Positions 1 to 6,657 are shown, counted from the stretch's first letter. The stretch: DNA of 8,327 bases from Akkermansia sp. (GCA_020047775.1 JAIFNK010000261.1:1-8327), one strand, 5' to 3'. Translations and numbers: made by a program. The notes: generated from the letters alone by a model not told the origin.

Positions 1-1994
1 TCTGGGAATACTCACCTGTTCTCTTCAATGCACCGCTGCCAACGGATCACGGGTTGCCATTTCCAGCAAGCAACCCGGGCAGGAACATGCCGGGTCCCAC
101 CAACCAGCCGCAGCCCATGGGCTATGACGGACTCATGCGCTGGTTCGAGGCGGCGGGCATACCAATCACGCCAGTGGACGACGCCGGCCATTCCAACCCC
201 TATCCGCTGATGCGCCTCACGGCGAAAACCACCAGCGGCACGGTGCTTGCCACCACCGATGTCGTGCTGCCGGTTTCCAGCGAAATGGACTGCCGCGCCT
301 GCCACGCGTCCGGCTCGGGCGATGCCGCAAAGCCGTCCGGTGGCTGGGTCGATGAGCCAGACTCCGCGCGCGATCACCGCTTGAACATCCTGCGCCTGCA
401 CGACCGCCACCTCGGCAGCCAGCTCTATGATGACGCGCTGGCCGCCAAAGGTTATCCCGCGAAGGGTCTCGAAGCGAGCGTCCGCGCCGTTCCTCCGAAA
501 CCGGTGCTCTGCGCGGCCTGCCACGCTTCGGAGGCGCTCGCCACAGTGAGTTTTCCCGGCGTCAAGCCATTGACCCGGTCGATGCATTCAAAGCACGCCG
601 AAGTGGTCGCTCCCAACACCGGCATGACTCTCAATCACAGCGCCAACCGAAGTGCCTGTTATCAATGCCACCCCGGATCGGCAACGCGCTGCCTGCGCGG
701 GGCGATGGGCGCGGCGGTGGCTGCGGACGGCTCCGCGGCGATGCAGTGCCAGAGTTGCCACGGCACCATGAGCCAGGTCGGAGCCGCCGACCGCACCGGC
801 TGGTTCGACGAGCCTAACTGCGGATCGTGCCACACCGGCACCGCGACCCAGAACCGCGGCCAACTCCGCTACACCAGCGTCTTCGACGAAATCACCGGCT
901 TGGAACGCAAGGCTATGTTAGATATATTTTCCAGCAATCCCGACACTCCCGCCGCAGGCATTTCGCTCTACCGCTTTTCCACGGGCCACGGCGGCCTCCA
1001 GTGCAGCGCCTGCCACGGCTCGACCCACGCCGAGTTTCCCGCCGCCCACCGCAACGACAACATGCAGAACGTCGCCGCCCAGGGCCACATCGGCACCCGT
1101 TCCGACTGCACCTCCTGCCACGCGTCGATGCCCGCCACCGTCAGCGGCGGCCCTCACGGCATGCACCCGACCGGCACTGGCTGGATCGGCAAACACAAGG
1201 AATCAGGCAACAGCAGCTCGTGCCTCGCCTGCCACGGCGCGGACATGCGCGGCACCCCGCTCTCGCGCTCGTTTTCCGACCAGAAACTCGCCTTCAGCCA
1301 TGATGGCACGCCGCATAACATCCCGCTCTTCCGCGGAGCGAACGTCAGTTGTTTCCTCTGCCACAAACGCGAGAACGACGGAGCTCTCGGCGGGCTTTTC
1401 AACGGCAACGTCCCGCCCGCCGTCACCAATAGCACGCTGGTCACCCAAATCAACGTGTCCCGCAGCGTGACGCTCAGCTCCACGGAGACCAATGCCACCC
1501 TGCGCATTGTGAGCCAGCCACAGCATGGCACCGTGGCATTGGCCGGCAGTGTCGCCACCTACCACCCGGATTCGGGTTTCATCGGCCCGGATTCATTCAG
1601 CTTCGCCGCGTTCGACGGCTTTGCGGACTCAAACCTCGGCATGGTCAGCGTAACCGTGGGCGATTCCGCCACCGCTGCCACGCTCGACAGCGACGGCGAC
1701 CAATGGCCGGATCTCGTCGAGTATGCCCTCGCTCTCACGAACGGCTACCCCAACGCGCCGCCTACCCAAGCCACAAGCTTCCGCGATCTCGGTGGCATCC
1801 GTTACTGGACCTTCCGCACATCGCGCGCTTCTGCGCCGGGCGATGTCGCCACCCGTGTTGAATTCAGTTCGGATCTCATCAACTGGGTTCCCGGCGTGAC
1901 ATTGAGCGACACGCCATTCCTGCTGGAAGTTCGCGACCCAATCCCCGCCGCCGGCCAACCGAAACGCTTCACCCGCATCCGCGCCGAACGCTGA
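1..1994 (+). CDS. Multiheme c-type cytochrome with Ig-like and Ca-binding-like C-terminal domains (5' partial)
   Basis: Probably an exported electron-transfer protein. Nine CXXCH heme-attachment motifs begin at nt 291, 510, 657, 747, 819, 1002, 1107, 1221 and 1350 (CRACH, CAACH, CYQCH, CQSCH, CGSCH, CSACH, CTSCH, CLACH, CFLCH). Many extra His residues (e.g. GHGG, GPHGMH) could be distal ligands. After the hemes comes a beta-rich segment (about nt 1400-1655), with PQHGTVAL and GFIGPDSFSF-like motifs, resembling a bacterial Ig/cadherin-like domain. A Ca-binding-like DSDGDQWPDLVEYAL stretch follows (from nt 1686), then a C-terminal domain with SSDLINWVPG, a pattern I associate with verrucomicrobial secreted proteins. 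The frame is open to the left edge, with in-frame codons from nt 3, so the signal peptide and possibly more hemes lie outside the window. A TTG at nt 54 is therefore not the start. No membrane anchor is visible at the C-terminus. Heme count and attachment motif are seen directly; the extracellular location, partner and substrate are inferred or unknown. Confidence 0.93.
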   Translation, partial: WEYSPVLFNAPLPTDHGLPFPASNPGRNMPGPTNQPQPMGYDGLMRWFEAAGIPITPVDDAGHSNPYPLMRLTAKTTSGTVLATTDVVLPVSSEMDCRACHASGSGDAAKPSGGWVDEPDSARDHRLNILRLHDRHLGSQLYDDALAAKGYPAKGLEASVRAVPPKPVLCAACHASEALATVSFPGVKPLTRSMHSKHAEVVAPNTGMTLNHSANRSACYQCHPGSATRCLRGAMGAAVAADGSAAMQCQSCHGTMSQVGAADRTGWFDEPNCGSCHTGTATQNRGQLRYTSVFDEITGLERKAMLDIFSSNPDTPAAGISLYRFSTGHGGLQCSACHGSTHAEFPAAHRNDNMQNVAAQGHIGTRSDCTSCHASMPATVSGGPHGMHPTGTGWIGKHKESGNSSSCLACHGADMRGTPLSRSFSDQKLAFSHDGTPHNIPLFRGANVSCFLCHKRENDGALGGLFNGNVPPAVTNSTLVTQINVSRSVTLSSTETNATLRIVSQPQHGTVALAGSVATYHPDSGFIGPDSFSFAAFDGFADSNLGMVSVTVGDSATAATLDSDGDQWPDLVEYALALTNGYPNAPPTQATSFRDLGGIRYWTFRTSRASAPGDVATRVEFSSDLINWVPGVTLSDTPFLLEVRDPIPAAGQPKRFTRIRAER

Positions 1995-2044
1995 AATCAA
2001 CCTGCCGTCCCGCCAAATCTCGGGGCTTTCCAGCGATTCGCCGT

Positions 2045-2064
2045 CATGGCAGGCTGCCGCCATG
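2045..2064 (+). promoter_or_regulatory. Palindrome overlapping the response-regulator start codon
   Basis: Six-base arms CATGGC (2045-2050) and GCCATG (2059-2064) are perfect inverted repeats around an 8-base centre, and the right arm includes the ATG start codon. As RNA it could hide the start. As DNA it could be a dimer-binding site, for example for autoregulation. Either role is inference. Confidence 0.3.
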
Positions 2065-2748
2065 CGAATCCTTGTAGCCGAAGACGACGCCCGCCTGCGC
2101 CAGCACCTGGTGGCGGCGCTGCGCGACGCGGGTCACGAAGTCGATGGCACCGGCGACGGGCTGGACGCCCTGAGATTGCTAGGAAACCATCCGTATGACG
2201 CCGGCGTGCTGGATATCACGATGCCGGGCATGGACGGCTTGAGCGTCATGCGCGAAGCGCGCGCCGGGGGGTGCCGCACGACATTCTTGTTGTCCACCGC
2301 CCGTGGCGAGATCGCCGACAAGGTGGCCGGTCTCGATTCCGGGGCGGATGACTACCTCGTCAAACCGTATTCCACCGAGGAACTGCTGGCGCGGCTGCGG
2401 GCGGCCGGGCGGCGGGCCAAACCGGAGACCGCGAATTTGCTGCGTGTCGCGGATCTTGAAATCGATCTGCTCGCCCGCACCGCCCGCCGCGGCTGCGGGC
2501 AAATCGCCCTCACCAACCGCGAATTCGCGCTGCTGGAAACGCTGGCCACCGCCTCCCCTCGGCCGGTTTCCAAAGCAACCCTGGTCGAACGTGTCTGGGA
2601 TCAATACTTCGATCCCGGCTCAAATGTGGTGAATGTCTATGTAAACTACCTGCGGAAAAAAATCGATTTACCCGGGTTCAAACCGCTGATCCACACCCAG
2701 CGCGGCGCGGGTTTCGCACTCAGGGACCAAGGAGAGGACCCACCATGA
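2062..2748 (+). CDS. OmpR/PhoB-family response regulator
   Basis: Cytoplasmic transcription factor of a two-component system, 228 aa, the usual length for the family. The N-terminal receiver domain (about residues 1-115) has the acidic pair D8/D9, phospho-acceptor D51 in VLDITMPGMDG, T79 in LLSTARGEIADKV and K101 in GADDYLVKPY. The C-terminal winged helix (about 127-222) contains LTNREFALLETLA, KATLVERVWDQYFD, the recognition-helix region NVVNVYVNYLRKKID and the wing HTQRGAGFAL. The overall sequence is closest in feel to the heavy-metal/copper branch (CusR-like), but I would not assign a metal from that. The ATG is chosen because MRILVAEDD is the canonical N-terminus; no clear Shine-Dalgarno precedes it, and the start lies in a palindrome. 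Its last codons overlap the kinase gene as ATGA, so the two are translationally coupled partners. Targets are unknown; the upstream cytochrome gene and the downstream genes are candidates by position only. Confidence 0.96.
   Translation: MRILVAEDDARLRQHLVAALRDAGHEVDGTGDGLDALRLLGNHPYDAGVLDITMPGMDGLSVMREARAGGCRTTFLLSTARGEIADKVAGLDSGADDYLVKPYSTEELLARLRAAGRRAKPETANLLRVADLEIDLLARTARRGCGQIALTNREFALLETLATASPRPVSKATLVERVWDQYFDPGSNVVNVYVNYLRKKIDLPGFKPLIHTQRGAGFALRDQGEDPP
2729..2734 (+). promoter_or_regulatory. Shine-Dalgarno for the histidine kinase
   Basis: AAGGAG lies 10 nt before the ATG at 2745, inside the end of the response-regulator gene. It is the clearest ribosome-binding site in the window; most other genes here have none. 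It supports the 2745 start and coupled translation through the ATGA overlap. Confidence 0.75.
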
Positions 2749-3779
2749 GCTTCCGGCTCCGAATCGCGACCTGGGTCGTCTTGTCCTGCATCCTGCTCAT
2801 CGGCGTGATGATGTCCACCGCTTACTATCAGCTCGAGGAGGAGCTGCGCGAAGGCCGCTGGGACCGCAGCCACCCGAAGGTCCCCGGCTGGGCGCTTCAT
2901 AACAGTTACTCGGAGGAGGAAATCCAGGACATCCTTGGCGAACTGTTGCAAACCTGGCTCTGGACCGCCGCACCGCTGATCGGCCTCTCGCTCGGCGCCG
3001 GATTGTTACTCGCGCGGCGCTCGTTGCGCCCGGTCCATGACATCAACCGCCAGCTGGCCGGAATGCGGGCGGATTCGCTTCACGGCGACATCATCATTCC
3101 CGAGTCCGACCCGGTCATCGCCGATCTGGCCAACCACCTCAACGTGCTGCTCGACCGGGCAGGCACGGCCTATCAGGAAATGGCCGCGTTCTCCGCACGG
3201 GTGGCCCATGAACTTCGGACACCGCTCATGCTGCTTCGCATGCGTATGGAACACGCGCCACCGGGGATTCCCGCCGCGTTCCAAGAGGACTTGCAGGATG
3301 AGCTGGCGCGGCTGTCACGCTTTGTCGAGCGCTCGCTGCTTTCCGCCAAGGCGGAGCAGGGAGCCTTGGTCGCCACACCCTCGCCCCTCTCCCTATCCGG
3401 TCTCGTCCAGGACGTCACCGAAAACTACCAGCTGCTAGCCTCCGAGCGCTCGCTTGCGATGACACTCGAACCGGGGAAAAACATCCGGATCGAGGCCGAC
3501 CCCGACCTACTGCGCCAAGTAATCCACGGCCTGCTGGAAAACGCGGTGAGCTATGCCAAATCGGACATCCGCGTGTGCTGCCGCGTGGAGGAGGACGGCC
3601 CGGTATTGGAAATCCACAACGACATGGACCCGGCGACCATGGCCACCCCCGGACTCGGGCTGGGACTGCGCCTGATCCGCGGCATTTGCAACGCGTCCGG
3701 AATTCGCTTCGAGATCCGCCAATCCCCCCTTGATTTCAACGCCTCCGTCCGTTTCAATCGGACCACGGATTCGAAGTAA
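2745..3779 (+). CDS. Membrane sensor histidine kinase, partner of the upstream response regulator
   Basis: Inner-membrane sensor kinase of 344 aa. Transmembrane helix 1 is about residues 9-27 and helix 2 about 70-90, leaving only a ~40-residue periplasmic loop that is rich in charged residues (EEELREGRWDRSHPKVPG), too small for a classical PAS or Cache sensor. A HAMP-like linker follows helix 2 (LLARRSLRPVHDI to about 140). The dimerisation/phosphoacceptor motif is FSARVAHELRTPL with H155. The catalytic domain has the N-box GLLENAVSYA (N266) and the glycine-rich G2 loop PGLGLGLRLI (303-312). The usual G1 box (DxGxG) is not recognisable; the equivalent segment reads LEIHNDMDP and runs almost directly into G2, so the ATP lid is short and unusual. 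The ATGA overlap with the regulator gene and a strong Shine-Dalgarno make this the cognate pair. The signal is unknown. Confidence 0.94.
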   Translation: MSFRLRIATWVVLSCILLIGVMMSTAYYQLEEELREGRWDRSHPKVPGWALHNSYSEEEIQDILGELLQTWLWTAAPLIGLSLGAGLLLARRSLRPVHDINRQLAGMRADSLHGDIIIPESDPVIADLANHLNVLLDRAGTAYQEMAAFSARVAHELRTPLMLLRMRMEHAPPGIPAAFQEDLQDELARLSRFVERSLLSAKAEQGALVATPSPLSLSGLVQDVTENYQLLASERSLAMTLEPGKNIRIEADPDLLRQVIHGLLENAVSYAKSDIRVCCRVEEDGPVLEIHNDMDPATMATPGLGLGLRLIRGICNASGIRFEIRQSPLDFNASVRFNRTTDSK

Positions 3780-3806
3780 TCACTCCCATCCCCGCTCGTC
3801 CATCCC

Positions 3807-4292
3807 ATGAAATCGCAATTCCTCAAACTCACCGGCGCCGCGCTTGCCTCCGCCGCCCTATCGATCAGCCTCAGCTTCGCCGCGCCTTACGCGGATGGAT
3901 CCAAGGTCGAATCCTTCACGGCCAAGGACCAGCACGACAACGCCTTCACCTTCAAGCCCTCGGACACCCGCTACCTGCTCGTCAGCCACGACATGGAAAC
4001 CGGCAAAAAAGCCAACACGGCGCTCTCCGCGCTCGGCAAGGAATTCCTCGGATCGAAAAAAGCCGTCTACATGGCCAACATCCACGGCATGCCCGGCATC
4101 GGTCGCATGTTCGCGATGCCCAAGATGAAAAAATACAACCACCGCATCATCCTCGCCGATGACGCCGCACTGATCGCCAATTTTCCGGCGCAGGCCGGCA
4201 AGGTGACCGTGCTCAAGCTCTCGGACGGCAAGGTCGCGTCCCTCACTTACTGGACGCCGGGCACGGAAGGCATCGAAGTCGTCTTGAAGTGA
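3807..4292 (+). CDS. Exported thioredoxin-fold-like protein lacking cysteines (YtfJ-like by weak resemblance)
   Basis: Small secreted or periplasmic protein of 161 aa. Residues 1-25 form a signal peptide: MKSQF, a hydrophobic Ala/Leu/Ser core, then a likely cleavage at SFAA-PYADG. The mature part has the layout of a thioredoxin/AhpC-like fold: a substrate-entry strand (VESFTAKDQHDN), a first core strand (TRYLLVSHDME), a long helix, a VYMANIHGMPG strand, the FAMPKMKKYNHRIILADD region, and a final KVTVLKLSDGKV hairpin. There is no Cys anywhere, so it cannot be a thiol-disulfide oxidoreductase; a binding or structural role is more likely. It starts 27 bp after the kinase stop and ends 16 bp before the next gene, so it is probably co-transcribed with the two-component genes. 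Assignment to the fold is by strand/helix pattern only; a specific function is not recognised. Confidence 0.8.
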   Translation: MKSQFLKLTGAALASAALSISLSFAAPYADGSKVESFTAKDQHDNAFTFKPSDTRYLLVSHDMETGKKANTALSALGKEFLGSKKAVYMANIHGMPGIGRMFAMPKMKKYNHRIILADDAALIANFPAQAGKVTVLKLSDGKVASLTYWTPGTEGIEVVLK

Positions 4293-4308
4293 GAACCTCG
4301 CTTTCCTG

Positions 4309-5031
4309 ATGACCGTCCAACCGCAACCGAAGTGGATCATTGTCGGCGGTTGCTGCCTGGCCTTCCTCGGGGCGGCGGTGAACGCGTTTTACCTGATCAA
4401 GCTCGGCACCTCGGTCAGCCACTTGACAGGCGACGTCTCAAAGGTGGCGATGAACTCCGTGGCGGGCCACAACCACCTTTCCGCGGCCATCCATCTGATC
4501 GCCGCCGCGGCCAGCTTCGTGTTAGGTGCGGCGGCGGCCGGGTTCTTCATCCATCATCCGAGCATCGGGTTTTCACGGCCCTACGGCCGCTCGATCACCG
4601 CCATCGGCTTGTGCCTCGCCGGGGCGCATTTCAGTTTTGTGGGTATCCCGGTCCTCTCCATCTGCCTGGCCAGTTTCGCCTGCGGATTTCAGAACGCCCT
4701 GGCCACCCACTACCGCGGCATGATTCTGCGCAGCACCCACATCACGGGGCTGCTCACCGACCTCGGGACTAATCTCGGAATGAAACTCAGGGGACATCAG
4801 ATCGCGCCCTGGAAATTGATCGTGCCGACATTCCTGGTGCTGAGTTTCTTCGGTGGAGCCGTCTTCGGCTCGACTCTGGTGATCCTCACGGATGGTCCGG
4901 TTCTGCTGATTCTCGCCGCCATGTACCTGGCCGGAGGCATCGGCTGGTCGATTTTCAAACGAGTCGTTCCGTCCTACAATCGTTTTCTCCAGGCATCACC
5001 CGCCACGGATCGCCAACTCCCGGAGCCGTGA
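4309..5031 (+). CDS. DUF1275 / YoaK-family integral membrane protein
   Basis: Polytopic inner-membrane protein of 240 aa with about six hydrophobic segments (near residues 10-30, 58-80, 96-112, 113-130, 168-190, 196-215). Two family-type motifs are visible: the first helix runs into a V-S-H-L-T-G-D sequence (36-42), matching the 'VSxMTGN' signature. The second is the ACGFQNALATHYRGMILRST...HITGLLTDLGTNLG block (124-157), matching the GxQNA...TxxTGxLTxLGxxLG signature. The biochemical role of the family is not established, and transport has only been suggested. The start ATG lies 16 bp after the preceding gene, consistent with an operon; no good Shine-Dalgarno is visible. The last 77 bp overlap the 3' end of the opposite-strand hydrolase gene, so the hydrophilic tail after the last helix is encoded in shared DNA. 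Confidence 0.9.
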   Translation: MTVQPQPKWIIVGGCCLAFLGAAVNAFYLIKLGTSVSHLTGDVSKVAMNSVAGHNHLSAAIHLIAAAASFVLGAAAAGFFIHHPSIGFSRPYGRSITAIGLCLAGAHFSFVGIPVLSICLASFACGFQNALATHYRGMILRSTHITGLLTDLGTNLGMKLRGHQIAPWKLIVPTFLVLSFFGGAVFGSTLVILTDGPVLLILAAMYLAGGIGWSIFKRVVPSYNRFLQASPATDRQLPEP

Positions 5032-5938
5032 AAATCCCTGGATCCAGCGCCCGCTCCCGCAGCGCTTTTTCCAACAGAACCGGCGGCTCACCCAGCGGCT
5101 CGTCCGTGAGTTGGAAGGTTCCCCAGTGCATCGCCACCGCGCGGCGGCAGCGGGATTCCAGGAAGGCGCGCACCGCCTCCGCCGGATTCATGTGCATCGC
5201 CCGCATGATGCGCCGCGGCTGATAGGCACCGATCGGGATCATCCCGAAATCGACCGGTCCGTAGCGCGCGCCGATTTCGGAAAACGCCGCACAGTAGCCG
5301 CTGTCGCCAGCGTGCCAGAGTTTGCAACCCGCACCTTCGATCAACCAGCCGCACCAGTGTCCGCGGTTCCGGTCGAGCAGGCTTCTCGCCGTGAAGTGCT
5401 GGGCCGGAGTCGCCGTCACCCGGATGTCCGTGGAAATTTCCACGCTCGCGTGCCATGCCAGTTCGCTGACGTTGGTGAAGCCCTTGCCCCGCAGCCAATC
5501 CGCGTGGCCTTCCGCGATGATGATTTTCGTTTCCCTGCCGATTTTCCGCAAAGTCGGCAGGTCGAGGTGGTCGTAGTGACCGTGGGTTAGCAGGATCACG
5601 TCGATTTCCGGCAGGTCGTCGATCCCACAGGGCGGAGGCGTTTTCCGGCGCAAGCCCGGGAACGGCAGCGGCGCGCAGAACTCGGAAAACACCGGATCTA
5701 TCAAAATTGAAACACCGCCGCCTTGCAGCAGAAACGACGCGTGCCCCAGCCACGTCACCCGCCAGCCGGCGTCCGGCGGACTGGCGATTTCCTCCCGCGC
5801 CACCACCCGCCAGGACGCCGCCGTCGTCGGAGCATCCGGCAGTTCCGGCTTCTCCTGCGGCCCCAGTCGAAGCTTCCACCGCAGGATATCGGCGAGGCGG
5901 TGCACGTCGTGCGGCCAGGGGTTTTCAAAGATTTTCAT
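4955..5938 (-). CDS. Metallo-beta-lactamase-fold hydrolase (Lactamase_B_2, NAPE-PLD/UlaG-like)
   Basis: Soluble, metal-dependent hydrolase of about 327 aa. The metal-binding motif HGHYDHLD (His119, His121, Asp123, His124 from the ATG at 5938) sits after a typical ILLT strand. The remaining ligands appear as the PAQH His (about 181), Asp of HAGDSGY (about 212) and His of MHWGTFQL (about 271), the full set for a dinuclear site. WLGHASFLLQ and ILIDPVFS match the N-terminal strand pattern of the family that includes N-acylphosphatidylethanolamine phospholipase D; the N-terminal NPWPHDVHRLADILRWKL also resembles bacterial members. The substrate cannot be told from sequence; phospholipid or a lactone/phosphodiester are possibilities. 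Two starts are possible: ATG at 5938 or GTG at 5947 (three residues longer); neither has a clear Shine-Dalgarno and ATG is preferred. It has no signal peptide. Its 3' end overlaps the DUF1275 gene by 77 bp in convergent orientation. Confidence 0.93.
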   Translation of the reverse strand: MKIFENPWPHDVHRLADILRWKLRLGPQEKPELPDAPTTAASWRVVAREEIASPPDAGWRVTWLGHASFLLQGGGVSILIDPVFSEFCAPLPFPGLRRKTPPPCGIDDLPEIDVILLTHGHYDHLDLPTLRKIGRETKIIIAEGHADWLRGKGFTNVSELAWHASVEISTDIRVTATPAQHFTARSLLDRNRGHWCGWLIEGAGCKLWHAGDSGYCAAFSEIGARYGPVDFGMIPIGAYQPRRIMRAMHMNPAEAVRAFLESRCRRAVAMHWGTFQLTDEPLGEPPVLLEKALRERALDPGIFTAPGVGDPWRVMPGENDCRTERLV

Positions 5939-6018
5939 GCGCCACACGGATTAAGACGCCGGGCGGGAGAAACAAGAAAGCAGGAAACACACACATCAAG
6001 CCTCCATGGAACCGGGAT

Positions 6019-6069
6019 CATTTGGAGATGGCCGTTCATGAGCACCGGCAGCAGCCAGTCGCGGAAGGC
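6019..6069 (-). pseudogene. Short apparent remnant of a type I restriction S-subunit (HsdS) C-terminus
   Basis: On the - strand this stretch reads AFRDWLLPVLMNGHLQM in one frame. The core RDWLLPxLMNG closely matches the conserved C-terminal motif I know from type I restriction specificity subunits (typically LRDWLLPMLMNGQV). Nothing else of HsdS is visible: the frame upstream runs into the hairpin at 6091-6150, and downstream it continues into an unrelated reading through the hydrolase gene. If real, it is a ~50-bp scar of a lost restriction gene. The motif match is from memory and short, so chance is not excluded. Confidence 0.4.
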
Positions 6070-6090
6070 GGTGGGTTTGTTTGGAGTGCG

Positions 6091-6150
6091 TGCAGCCTGC
6101 TGCCGCTTTCCCGTGGCCAGCCTGCTGGCCCGGATTCGCAGCAGGCCGCA
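6091..6150. repeat. Compound hairpin, REP-like palindromic element
   Basis: Outer arms TGCAGCCTGCTGC (6091-6103) and GCAGCAGGCCGCA (6138-6150) pair over 13 positions with a single mismatch. Nested inside, GGCCAG (6115-6120) and CTGGCC (6125-6130) form a perfect 6-bp stem with a 4-base loop. The two-level stem sits in the spacer about 50 bp before the SRPBCC gene. There is no following T-run, so it is not a standard terminator for either strand. The shape fits a dispersed intergenic palindrome (REP-like) or a 5' leader structure; whether other copies exist in the genome cannot be seen here. Confidence 0.55.
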
Positions 6151-6198
6151 GTGTTTAACTTGTCATGCGACCCATTCCAAGAGTCCACTCGCGTTGCC

Positions 6199-6657
6199 AT
6201 GCCCTCCATTTTCCGCACCAGCACTCCGCTCGCCGCCAGTGCGGAGGTCATGTTTGAATTCCACTGCGATCCGTCCAATCTCACTCAGGTCATGCCTCCC
6301 ACCTTGACACTTGTCAGCGTGAAGACCGATGGCCCGGCGCAAGAGGGACGCTTGATAGAGCTGCATTGCCGGGATTGGTGGATCATCCCCATGCGCTGGA
6401 CTTGCCGCTGGAAAACAGTGCGGCCGCCCGTTCTCCTGGTCGATGAGATGGTCAAAGGCCCGTTCACTTTATTCATCCACGAGCACCGGTTTGAAGAACA
6501 AGGGCCGGACCGCTGTGTCATGCATGACACGATCACCTATCAGTGGGGACGCTCCTGGTGGGGACGTTTGGTATCCGAGACTGGCGTAAAACTCTATTTG
6601 GCACTGCTTTTCAAGTATCGGCACTACCGCACGCGGAAATGGGCACTCGCGGCCTGA
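6199..6657 (+). CDS. SRPBCC/START-like ligand-binding domain protein
   Basis: Cytoplasmic protein of 152 aa, the usual size for a single SRPBCC (Bet v1/polyketide-cyclase-like) domain. The opening strand MPSIFRTSTPLAASAEVMFEF and the helix FEFHCDPSNLTQVMPP match the family pattern 'vf.f..dp.nl..l.Pp'. The later block VKGPFTLFIHEHRFEE, with the MHDTITYQWG strand, is the typical 'GPF..w.H.H.F......T.m.D.v.Y' signature, and the ending WGRLV...LLFKYRHYRTRKWAL is the long C-terminal helix. Such proteins bind hydrophobic ligands in a helix-grip pocket; the ligand here is unknown. The frame is open for another 164 codons upstream, but those codons run antisense to the hydrolase gene and do not look like protein, so the ATG at 6199, just before the first domain strand, is taken. 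No convincing Shine-Dalgarno or terminator is seen. Confidence 0.82.
   Translation: MPSIFRTSTPLAASAEVMFEFHCDPSNLTQVMPPTLTLVSVKTDGPAQEGRLIELHCRDWWIIPMRWTCRWKTVRPPVLLVDEMVKGPFTLFIHEHRFEEQGPDRCVMHDTITYQWGRSWWGRLVSETGVKLYLALLFKYRHYRTRKWALAA

Noticed and set aside
54..56. TTG at 54 as start of the multiheme cytochrome
   Set aside because: The frame is open through the left edge with protein-like sequence and no signal peptide follows the TTG, so the gene is simply cut by the window.
827..1303. Arg/His/Pro-rich open frame inside the cytochrome gene
   Set aside because: It is a +1-type shadow of a GC-rich gene with low-complexity composition; the cytochrome frame carries the heme motifs.
5088..5879. 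Second long - strand frame inside the hydrolase gene
   Set aside because: It is a frame-shifted shadow lacking domain motifs; the other frame holds all metal ligands.
5707..6198. Long N-terminal extension of the SRPBCC protein
   Set aside because: Most of it is antisense to the well-supported hydrolase gene and is Pro/Arg/Ala-rich shadow sequence; the family domain begins right at the ATG at 6199.
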